A program made the position numbers and the translations under genes. DNA of 64,000 nt. It comes from Legionella sp. GTDB lineage: Bacteria > Pseudomonadota > Gammaproteobacteria > Legionellales > Legionellaceae. The stretch covers positions 1-64,000 of the forward strand of contig JARLJR010000138.1 of assembly GCA_031291095.1 (NCBI GenBank), written 5' to 3'. Below, one piece after another: positions 26,811 through 35,800 of this stretch. Within the stretch, counting starts at the first letter, position 1, and the number at the start of each line of letters is the position of its first letter. The notes beneath the pieces were generated by a model. It had not been told where the DNA came from and did not search any database. It saw only the letters and a list, made by a program, of their open reading frames with translations.

Positions 26811-27557
26811 ATGCGGAGAAACTCTTTTATCTTAACTCTTTTTTTAATCATCCTCTCAATAATTACTTACGCAACAGCGCCAAATACACCCTGTACTCCT
26901 AGAGAGCGTACGATTGCTATTACCTTGGATGATTTACCCATTGAGCATGCTAAATTTGAAAAAATAACTCGAGCATTAACAAAACATAAAGCTCCTGCCA
27001 TCGGCTTTGTTATTGCTAAAAATCTCAATGAGAATAACTTAAAAGACCTTCATGCATTTTTAGATACTGGCTTTGTTTTGGGTAACCATAGTTATTCGCA
27101 TGTTAATTTACGTAAAATATCCGCTGCATCGTATATTGCCGATGTGGATCGGGCTGATAAAATCCTTAGTCCACTCATGACAGGAACCAAATATTATCGT
27201 TACCCTTATCTTGCCGAAAGCAGTTTCGTTAAGAAACACATGGTCCTCCATTATTTAAAGAAAAACCATTATCAGGTGGCGCCGGTAACTATTGATAGCC
27301 GAGATTTTTTATTCAATAAAAAATTTACTAGCGAGGTTCGCGAAAATCCCGGATTATTTAATAAGCTACGCCAACAATATTTAGACTTTGTCTGGCGACA
27401 AACTGTTCTTGCGGAATATGGTCAGCGATGCAATACAACAAAACAAATTTTACTGTTGCATGCGAATCTATTGAATAGTTATTTTTTAGATGATTTATTA
27501 CAAATGTATGAACATCATGGGTATCGGTTTATTAGCTTAGATGAGGCTTTAAAATAA
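26811..27557 (+). CDS. Polysaccharide deacetylase family protein (NodB homology)
   Basis: Exported protein of 248 residues with a signal peptide (FILTLFLIILSIITYATA). NodB motifs are in order: TLDDLP (the metal-binding Asp pair), GNHSYSHVNL (the H-S/T-x-x-H motif), RYPYLAE (the R-x-P-Y motif) and, near the end, LLLHAN. These enzymes remove acetyl groups from N-acetylated sugars such as peptidoglycan or chitin oligomers; the substrate here is unknown. ATG 26811 is preferred because it begins the basic signal-peptide N-terminus; an in-frame TTG at 26799 is less likely. It is transcribed divergently from the membrane-anchored unknown. Confidence 0.85.
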   Translation: MRRNSFILTLFLIILSIITYATAPNTPCTPRERTIAITLDDLPIEHAKFEKITRALTKHKAPAIGFVIAKNLNENNLKDLHAFLDTGFVLGNHSYSHVNLRKISAASYIADVDRADKILSPLMTGTKYYRYPYLAESSFVKKHMVLHYLKKNHYQVAPVTIDSRDFLFNKKFTSEVRENPGLFNKLRQQYLDFVWRQTVLAEYGQRCNTTKQILLLHANLLNSYFLDDLLQMYEHHGYRFISLDEALK

Positions 27558-27759
27558 GCAAAGTTTTCAAAACTGCAAACGAATCAGGACTGTGTTAGAG
27601 GATATTGGTTTTACCGTGATTGATACTCCTCTTCGAGAAAAACCTGCTTTTATTTATTGCTCTAGATTTTGGCGCGTAAGTAGAGCTATTTACACAATGT
27701 ATAAAAACCTTTATTTTCAAAAAGGACAACTTGTTTTTTTCTGGATAAAAGGAGTTATC

Positions 27760-28110
27760 ATGCAATTACGTATCTATTCAGAGTTTTCTTGGAACAAATC
27801 CCATTCAATCAGAGAAAATATCAATCAACTAATGACTGATTATATCCCTTATAAGGCAAATATATTTTCTAAAAAAAACCATATAGAAGAAGCCGAACAA
27901 ATACTCGATTTCCTGAAAAAAGATACGCTATCCGAAATTGATATTTATTTATGCGTGCAAGCCCTGCGTCAAAAGTTAATAGAAAATAACGAATATGGCG
28001 AATTTAAAAGAAGATTGGATTTTGCCGTGGAACAAATGGAAAATCAAAATACTTTTTTAAAGGGGCTTGGAACAGTAGGACAAACTATTAAGACAATTTT
28101 TGGTCCCTAA
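27760..28110 (+). CDS. Small unknown protein
   Basis: A 116-residue, probably helical soluble protein with a mix of acidic and basic residues and a hydrophobic C-terminus (LGTVGQTIKTIFGP). The ATG at 27760 has an excellent ribosome site (AAAAGGAG seven to eight bases upstream), so I use it. The frame stays open back to a GTG at 27592, but the extra 56 codons have no ribosome site and look non-coding. It is in the same direction as the deacetylase, 202 bases downstream. I do not recognise the family. Confidence 0.6.
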   Translation: MQLRIYSEFSWNKSHSIRENINQLMTDYIPYKANIFSKKNHIEEAEQILDFLKKDTLSEIDIYLCVQALRQKLIENNEYGEFKRRLDFAVEQMENQNTFLKGLGTVGQTIKTIFGP

Positions 28111-28114
28111 ATGT

Positions 28115-28147
28115 AGCCTTGATGCAGCCTAGTGCTGCATCAAGGCT
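28115..28147. terminator. Bidirectional terminator hairpin
   Basis: Perfect 14-base stem AGCCTTGATGCAGC (28115-28128) and GCTGCATCAAGGCT (28134-28147) with a five-base loop, placed exactly between the convergent stops at 28110 and 28157. There is no T-run, but stem strength and position support termination in both directions. Confidence 0.65.
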
Positions 28148-28156
28148 CAAGCTTAA

Positions 28157-31100
28157 CTAGTGACTCAGCCCTTGATTAAGCGCAGGTTCCTCTCCATGAA
28201 TTAAGGTGTGTGTATTTTTAGGATTATGAAAAAATGAGCGCACCGAGCCCCACCAAGATTGAGACTGCCTTTGTGGTTGCACTGTTTGCTCCTCCTCATC
28301 AAGCTCAACAATCCTGGGAGATTCCGGATAAATCCTATCTTGTACGGCTTTAAAACTAGAAAATACACTCTTTAAAACAATCGGCAGTAACATGAGCATC
28401 ATAACCATAGTAATTAGATTCGTTGATTCGCCAAAGGCCAAATAATTAGTTAATGATTCAACCAAGGCAATCACCATTGCCATTTCCATAAAATTACTAA
28501 TCAGCCCAGAGGCACTAATATTTTGGTTATCCATAGGTAAACCAACGCTTTGCATGATTTCGTAGTAAGCAATCCATAGCCAGCTTAAGTCAAAGCCCAC
28601 ACTCCACCAATGTTGCTGATACATTTCTTTTACTGCCTCAGGCCCCAATACATTGCGCGCCAACTCAAAGCTCATCTTGCTACTTTTAAGCGTCAACGCC
28701 AACATTCCCTTTTCTTGAGAATTAGCTACTCCTGAAAAAAGTTGGATAAAATTGCTACGTGAGTCAGCAATATCAAATAACTCATAAAACGAGTTATCCG
28801 AACTTAAAAGCCGGCGTAATTGCACATCCGTGAGATCGGCTAAGGCACCTACTCCTGGAGCCAATGAATTATCTTCTGCACAGTGAGCAATTACCGTATG
28901 CGCTTCTTTCATCATCAACACATCATTACTGCCATCACCATTCGCCACAATAAAGAATTGATTGTCCTTTAAAAAGCGGGCCAAAATGCCTTTTCCTTCC
29001 GTGCTCATTTCCGCAAAAATAATTACTGGACGTGCTGATTTATCGCGGGATAATAATTTCTGCAATGCCGCCAACACCGCGGCATTAATGCCAGAAAAAA
29101 TTACCGTACTCGCTGCAGGAATATGTTCCTCATCCAACGGAATGTTATCGCTATCCAAATGCTCGGCACGTAAAATGCTAATTTTTTTTGCGTACTCAGG
29201 GCATAAAACATTCGCAATATTTTCTGCCGCTTTCGTCGTGTCACCCGTAGCAACAAATACTGGCACTTGAATACTGCGGCAGGAACTAATAAATTGTTCA
29301 GCACCTTTTTTAATCGGATTATCGATAATAAACGTTCCATGATGTTGCATGCATTCCAGCAACGATGGATTCTCCATAATGAAGGATTCAATTTCTTTTT
29401 TATTATCCTGATCAAAATACTCCTGCAGCTGCTTAAATTGCTTTTCGGTAAGTTCAGCTCGTGCAATACACCAGTCCCGTGATAAAACACCTGTTCGAGT
29501 GTCCATGCTGTAATAATCACGAAGCAAAGGGGTATTATTAAAAGCAGTCGCCTTTGGGATACCACAAAAAACCAAGTAATGGCTTGAACCCTCGCGCACC
29601 AAAGTTAAGCGCCCACCAAAATTTCGATATAAGCCCAGGTGAAATGTTTCTATTTCTTTTTCGTTCTCATTTAGGGAAATATTTTTTCTAAAATGATTAT
29701 TTCCGAGCACAGCAACCTGTAAATTAGACTTTTGCTTAAGCAACGAATTAAGTAGTTGCAATATTGCATCTTCCTCAGGCTCCATCTCTTTCGGGTTATT
29801 CGTATAAGCCTGACAAAAAATCTCGAATACTTCCGATAATTGTGTACCGCCAGGTAAAAGACTGGGCTCTTTTTCTTTCAATAAATGCTGTATGTGAGCA
29901 GACATTGACGCGGTCCACAGCCCCAACACATTCATACCGTTGGTGGTTAAAGTCCCGGTTTTATCAGAAATAATCGCAACGCCTTGAGTAAAGCGATCGC
30001 GATAATACCCACTGAGTGCATGACATAAATCGACAATGCGCAGCGCATCAATGGTTTCTAAAGGTTTATCCCCTAGATTTTTATTTAATTGTTTCAGTAA
30101 TTGCCCATTAACCATTTCCCGTAAAAATTGTTCTGAAAAAGGAATCATGGCCTGAAAAACATTGAAGGCGTATTTTGACATTTCTGCAGGTAGCAAGCGT
30201 AGATCCTGTTGTGTACAAACCGCCAATCCAGCCGATGCGATAAGGGAGTGGAATACACTCTTGCGTTTACGATCACCGATAATCTGATTAATGATTGCTA
30301 CCTTGCGGATGTCATTATTTGATAGAAATTCATCTGCAGGCTTAATTTGAATAAAAAAATTCTTTGCTCCAAACAAATTTAATTTATCCCCAACCATAAC
30401 CCCTGCTTGTTTGCCATCACGTACCAAACGCAAACTAACCGTTTTATGAGGGCTATCCCATGCCGTTTTGGAACGATGCTCTATCCAGACATCCTCACCA
30501 TTTTGCGCTTTCAGGTTCACACTAAATTTTTGTTGCTCAAGCGCCTCAATGAACTCTCCTTGTTCACCTTGCTTTAAGGCAACCAGCTCCCCTGAAATTT
30601 TAACCGAAGCTAAATCAATCGCCTCATTGCAAAAAACCAAATCCCCTGTGCGTAATTGGTATCCTAGCACCGTAACCAAATGAGCACCCTGAGGAGTAAA
30701 TTTTAAAACCTGATATTCCTTATGATTGTATTCATAGTCATCTTGAATCATCGCCTGTTGGGCTAAAGACTCTCGAATTGTTGCCGGCGTTAGATCAGCA
30801 ATTAATGCCGGAACATTGCGAAATTGCCGTAAAGCGCCCTCTCCCTGACGGATATTTTCTGAAATAAGACCCAGCTGAAATAAACGTGGTATCGGCATCA
30901 ATTCCCGAGCCATGATATGACCAAGTTGAAAATAGAAATTACCAACAGGAGTTAATCCACTAGGAATAGTTGCCGTATCTGAACGTTGTGCGCCTCGATT
31001 ATGTTGCCATTTTAATAATTGTTTCTGCGCCTTTTGAGTAAGAAATGAAATGCCTGAAGGTACAAATAAAGCACTAGCACCAATGCTGGCAATTAAGGAA

Positions 31101-31630
31101 TAATCTTCGGAAAATTGGTCGCTAGTCAACCGCTGCGTCCCTGTGAAAACAGAATAATACATGTAGGTGATGGCAACAACTTCACTAGCAACTGCGGCAG
31201 AAAATGCAGCAGTTGATTTAAAGTGTTTGTCGGTAATACGATTTAAAGCACTGCCGCTTAAAATGGCAGTACCAAGAATAAATTTATACACAAAATCATA
31301 GTCTTCACTGTCCGTCTGATATTGGCTCATGCCGCGAGTCAGTAATTCCCCTAAGAGCAAAGCAATCCCTGAACTTACCACTGGCCATGCGTAGCGCTTG
31401 AAATTGCGCCAATCTAAAGAATCCGCCGAAAATGCAAGGCTAATTGCTTTATAGAGTTCTTGTGTTTGAGAAAAAAGAAAATGACCAATATTTTCAATCG
31501 TGCTGGTAATATAATAGGTGCGGTCAGGCTCTTCATTTTGTATCAGCCCCACAGATAATACTCTACTGGGTTGCGTTGCCTGTTTTTGCTTGCTCTGTTT
31601 ATTATTGTGTTTTTCGAACATTTTATACAT
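28157..31630 (-). CDS. Divergent P-type ATPase-like membrane protein
   Basis: A 1157-residue protein with the P-type ATPase core. The phosphorylation motif DKTGTLTTNGM is at residues 556-566, a TGD nucleotide-domain motif (VATGDTTKAAENIA) near 795, and the hinge motif GDGSND at 898-903. Hydrophobic segments flank the core at about 80-200, 455-500 and after 1000. The actuator motif TGES is replaced by SGEL (346-349), and the fourth-helix region reads MIPFSEQ rather than a metal-pump CPx or PEGL motif. Transport class and substrate are therefore unclear; lipid or polyamine types (P4/P5) are possible. The C-terminus is acidic then polar (GEEPALNQGLSH). ATG 31621 is an alternative start. Confidence 0.8.
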   Translation of the reverse strand: MYKMFEKHNNKQSKQKQATQPSRVLSVGLIQNEEPDRTYYITSTIENIGHFLFSQTQELYKAISLAFSADSLDWRNFKRYAWPVVSSGIALLLGELLTRGMSQYQTDSEDYDFVYKFILGTAILSGSALNRITDKHFKSTAAFSAAVASEVVAITYMYYSVFTGTQRLTSDQFSEDYSLIASIGASALFVPSGISFLTQKAQKQLLKWQHNRGAQRSDTATIPSGLTPVGNFYFQLGHIMARELMPIPRLFQLGLISENIRQGEGALRQFRNVPALIADLTPATIRESLAQQAMIQDDYEYNHKEYQVLKFTPQGAHLVTVLGYQLRTGDLVFCNEAIDLASVKISGELVALKQGEQGEFIEALEQQKFSVNLKAQNGEDVWIEHRSKTAWDSPHKTVSLRLVRDGKQAGVMVGDKLNLFGAKNFFIQIKPADEFLSNNDIRKVAIINQIIGDRKRKSVFHSLIASAGLAVCTQQDLRLLPAEMSKYAFNVFQAMIPFSEQFLREMVNGQLLKQLNKNLGDKPLETIDALRIVDLCHALSGYYRDRFTQGVAIISDKTGTLTTNGMNVLGLWTASMSAHIQHLLKEKEPSLLPGGTQLSEVFEIFCQAYTNNPKEMEPEEDAILQLLNSLLKQKSNLQVAVLGNNHFRKNISLNENEKEIETFHLGLYRNFGGRLTLVREGSSHYLVFCGIPKATAFNNTPLLRDYYSMDTRTGVLSRDWCIARAELTEKQFKQLQEYFDQDNKKEIESFIMENPSLLECMQHHGTFIIDNPIKKGAEQFISSCRSIQVPVFVATGDTTKAAENIANVLCPEYAKKISILRAEHLDSDNIPLDEEHIPAASTVIFSGINAAVLAALQKLLSRDKSARPVIIFAEMSTEGKGILARFLKDNQFFIVANGDGSNDVLMMKEAHTVIAHCAEDNSLAPGVGALADLTDVQLRRLLSSDNSFYELFDIADSRSNFIQLFSGVANSQEKGMLALTLKSSKMSFELARNVLGPEAVKEMYQQHWWSVGFDLSWLWIAYYEIMQSVGLPMDNQNISASGLISNFMEMAMVIALVESLTNYLAFGESTNLITMVMMLMLLPIVLKSVFSSFKAVQDRIYPESPRIVELDEEEQTVQPQRQSQSWWGSVRSFFHNPKNTHTLIHGEEPALNQGLSH

Positions 31631-31672
31631 CCATTTATGTCAGTTTCTATAACGTAATAGTTCTCAAAAAAC

Positions 31673-31782
31673 ACGCCATCCTGAGGCGTTTACAGCGAAG
31701 GTTCTCCTGAATCGGACAGAATATTAGTCCAGAAGATCGATATTTTATTCAGGAGCTCCTTCACTTCGTTCAGGATGACGTC
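31673..31782. repeat. Single REP-type palindromic repeat
   Basis: Left arm CGCCATCCTGAGGCGTTTAC with AGCGAAGGTTCTCCTGAAT, and right arm ATTCAGGAGCTCCTTCACTT with CGTTCAGGATGACG, belong to the family of the tandem array at 5332-5942. It lies upstream of the ATPase-like gene. The rest of the gap 31631-31955 shows no gene. Confidence 0.85.
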
Positions 31783-31955
31783 CCTCACGTATGCTATTAC
31801 TCCAACATCTTCGACAATCCGAGTGCCTCATCACCATGATGAAAATAAATTATGATTTTTGGCTATTATTGTGTCAATAGCTATTTGCTAAATACTCCAT
31901 CGTCTTAGAATGTCTATACTAGGCAAATTGATGTCCGAGGCAATGAAATCTATGA

Positions 31956-32723
31956 CTACTTAACCGCTTCGATAAAAATAGGTCTTGTCTCGTAATAGAG
32001 CTTACCCCCATATTTACGCTGGCAAATATGCTCAAATGCATCCAGCATATCAGCGATCAGCTCCTCTTGCTGTGCTTCAGGAATTTTTTTAATGGCTGGC
32101 AAAATCAATATTAAATTCTTCATGTAATTAATATTAGGAAGGGCAATTCGATAGGTTTTTAAATCCATTTTAACATGCCGGAAAGGGGTATGGCTCAATG
32201 CACTCAATACACGATAAAAATAATTAGCATAGGGCAGCAACCTTTGAATATTGTCATTTGCCACCTTACTATGTTGGCCCCTTTTGGCCAACTCATACCA
32301 AATTTGTAGGATACTACTCTCAGAAAATGAGGAAAAGGTCGCATAAAATCGCCCTTCTATTTTTAAGGCTTGATAAATATTGGCAAAAGCAACTTCGATT
32401 TTAGTCCAGTGCAAACACCAAAAAGAGAGCACAAAATCAAACCTGTACGACTGTTGGTATTTCTCAATACGTTGCACTTCAAAGGAAAGATTTTTGCTCG
32501 CCCAATAGTCTTTTGCATGAGCAATCATTTCTGCAGAATTATCAATAGCCAGAATTTGACTATTCTTATAGGTTTTGGCTAAAAAATTAGTGTATTGGCC
32601 ATCTCCACAACCAACATCTAAAATATCTCCAAAAGGATGCACGTTAAAGGTACTGCGAAATTTTTCATTAATTTGTGTCTGAAAATAATTTCCGAGGGCG
32701 TACTGCTCAGGATCCCATATCAC
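31956..32723 (-). CDS. Class I SAM-dependent methyltransferase
   Basis: A 255-residue protein with a Rossmann methyltransferase fold. Motif I is clear (GDILDVGCGDGQYTNFL), followed by an acidic residue at the end of strand 2 (ILAIDNSAEMI) and a motif IV-like FDFVLSFWCLHW. The C-terminal half is helical with positive charge. The general layout resembles the trans-aconitate methyltransferase/UbiE-like group, but the substrate cannot be assigned. It stands alone between the P-type ATPase-like gene and the phosphodiesterase-ADP-ribosyltransferase gene, all on the minus strand but with gaps above 150 bases. Confidence 0.85.
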   Translation of the reverse strand: MIWDPEQYALGNYFQTQINEKFRSTFNVHPFGDILDVGCGDGQYTNFLAKTYKNSQILAIDNSAEMIAHAKDYWASKNLSFEVQRIEKYQQSYRFDFVLSFWCLHWTKIEVAFANIYQALKIEGRFYATFSSFSESSILQIWYELAKRGQHSKVANDNIQRLLPYANYFYRVLSALSHTPFRHVKMDLKTYRIALPNINYMKNLILILPAIKKIPEAQQEELIADMLDAFEHICQRKYGGKLYYETRPIFIEAVK

Positions 32724-32876
32724 TCCGTTATTCCAAATCCAATAAAAACTTCAACCACTATACCGTAAACTACTAATAATTCGAATCTTTTTAGAAAATT
32801 ACTTTAATTTTTCATGCCACAATATCCCATATTACGCTACGCTAATAGGGGATACACGTGACTAGCAAGTAAGTCA

Positions 32877-35800
32877 TTAGTGGGACAGAGTGGGTGAATT
32901 ATGCTGTTCTTCTCCATCGATCAAAACAAAATCCTCATCCTCATTTGGTGTTTCGAATTTAGACCCCGTTCCACTTTCTAATGCTTTGGACAAATCAACA
33001 TCCTGCTCTGGCTCTAGAGGAATAGGTTCCGCAGAGTTTTGGGCTCCCAACTCGAGCTCAGGCTCAGACTCAGTGTTTTTAGAAACAGCCAGTCCTCGTA
33101 ACGCGCTATGCACTGTAGTAAAAGTCTCACCCACAATCGTTGATGCCGTTTCTTGGAACGAAGATAAACTCTTATAAGCGGTTGAATTCATAACCATGGG
33201 AACAAGATTAGCATAGGATTTAAAACCATCTAAGGTGTCCGTAATTAATCGATGAATTTCTTTACTTAAATCTTCATCATTTAGATTTTTTTCCTCTAAA
33301 TCACGCAAGGCATCTCTTAGATGAATCAACTTTTGAGTAATAACCGCACGGTGAGAGACATCTCCATTGCTGGCTTTATGCTGATTGCGCTCAATGGCTA
33401 AATTAAGCCACTGAATCATGCCGGATTGAAAGTCCTTAGGATTCCCTGCATTGTTATTAATCTCAGTTGCCAATGCAGCACCCTCTCTTTTGAGAGCATA
33501 ATTCTTAGGCAAAATAAAACGCAGTACTCTTTGTAAAAATCCAGGTCCTTTATGACCCTGCATTGTTTCTTGTTCTAAGGTTGGTTTTAAATCAACTTCT
33601 TGTTTTTGCAAGGTGCTTAATTGGCCTTTTAGGTTATGTAAGTCGCGTAATTGAACAGCAATCTTGTCCAAACGTCCTTGCTCTCTGGGTGTTTTCGCTT
33701 GCAATACCCTCTCGTGCCTTTCTAATTTATTTATAGCCCCCTGAATAACTGTCTCGACCTTATGCGCCTGCTTTTTAACGACTTCAAAAGGAGCAGGAAT
33801 GTCTCTTAATGCCTGTAACTGGTTTAATAGTATTACTGAGGCTTTAATTTCATATAAACCCGTTCGTTCCTTTAAGCCATTCTCTTCAATAGTTTTTTCC
33901 CAGGTAGATGCTTTAAGCAGATTCGGTTGGGAACTAAAACGTATTTCATAAAGAGGAATAATTTGCTTTCCTGAAGGCACACAGACTTCGGTTGAGCGAA
34001 ACTGAGAAATTGGATCAATATCTTTAGATAAAGCCATGTACGAATCAAAAGGTTCCTGAGGTCGCGTGCGATCTTGCAAACCTCCTTTTTTCAACACAAT
34101 TTCAGGGTTACCAACAAAAACTTTGCATACTAAAACGACTCGATCTGCCGGCTGGTCAGTCCCTTTTTTTACACAGCTACACATACCACTTTGCTTACAT
34201 TCGGTACAGGTAGAAAAGGTCGCCGCTTTAGACAATTCCGAAGTGAAGTAAACGCCTTGGCCTAATGGTCCATAACCATTACCCTTAACGTACTTGCAGC
34301 GCCCTTCGTCAAAACCATTTTGCATAATCAACGGAGAAACATCCGAATTAGTGCCATGATAAAGTAACATTTCTCCTGGCTCTAATTGAATATCATCAGT
34401 CTGTATGGTCTGTAACTCTTTGGAAAGAATCCCCGAAATCGGATCAACTGGTTTTTTTAGCGCATCATAACGAGCTTCTAGCGCTGGGTTAGATAATTTC
34501 TTAACCTCGGTGATTTGGGTATAGTGAGTATCGCCGCCAAAGGTGGGCACATCCCCCTTAATTTCTTTCCATAATTGAGAAAAGAAGGCGCCCCACCCTT
34601 TTGCATAAGCAGCTCCAAGACGAGAGGGTTCAAAACGCATTGATACTTTTTGTCTGTCGATTGCCTGCTGGCGAAATTGACTATCAAAATCCCCCACGAG
34701 CTCTTGTTCAAGAAACTCTGTATGGTTCATTTCAATAGGAAGGCCTTGCGTGACGCTTTTTTCTTTTAAAACAGCAACCAAGTCTCTTTGCGCATCCATA
34801 GGTTTTACACCTAATAAGCATGCCTTTTTAATTGGATTTTCTGCAATGCATTTTTTTATTTGCTCTAATTGCACTGTATTGATTTGCTTATTGGTTAAAT
34901 CCAAAACACCAGTCAATGAGACCTGTCTTAAAAATTCAGCAAAATCGCCCTGTGGGCCTTCATGAATAATTCGATGTGGGTCGAGTTTTACCCCACGCAA
35001 TTGCTCCATTGATGCACTAACATCGCGTGCGTGTTGCACTTTTAATTTAGCGTTGTTCTCTTTATCTTGTTGGGAAAATGTTTCAAATTTAACGCGTGTT
35101 CCCGTCATTTTGCACAACTGAGTCGCATGAACTAAAAAGTTAGTGGTCGCGCGCTCCACGTCAATTTTTTTAGGATCTAAAAATTCGCCTAACTCTTCGT
35201 CGATTTGCTCACGAACAGGTTCTTTAGGAGGACCAACTTTGCAACGCACCAAATCGGTATGATGACTTAAATCAATGACCCCTTTTAATAAATGAGCTAA
35301 GGCTAATTTATGTTCTCCGGGTAACTTCTCAACTAAATCTTGATGATTTTCTAATTTGGGAGCATGTGTTCCTATAGCAAACTTCAAGAAATTAACTAAA
35401 TCAGGATCAAAACCCATTTCCGTAGCCACAACTGCAAATAATTCGGCTGAGCGTTTGGCATTAGACGGATCATCTTTACCTGATTTTTCATTGGTTCGGC
35501 CACTACGGCATAAGTAAATGGCCAGTTCCAAACAAGCTTTTAGTTCATTATTATTATTAATTTCTGTAGCAATAGGAGCATATTCTTCATTGCCATAGTT
35601 TTGGATCAAATCCAGATAGTTTTGCGCATAAAGACGTTGTCTTACGGCGTGAGTAGTATCATGGTTACGATGGTGTACGGTGAAATTATCATGGGTAATA
35701 TCAATATAACCACGGAATAAGGCAGGCACATCAAGATAGGGTTTATTGATGTAATTATCGGCTAAAACTTGCCATATATTGCTTTGATCTCCTTCCCCAT

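Noticed and set aside
27592-27759. N-terminal extension of the 116-residue protein to GTG 27592
   Set aside because: There is no ribosome site at 27592, while AAAAGGAG is ideally placed for ATG 27760, and the extension has no recognisable character.
29101-29565. 154-residue minus-strand frame inside the P-type ATPase-like gene
   Set aside because: It overlaps the conserved ATPase core in another frame and has a Cys/Arg/Leu-rich random composition.
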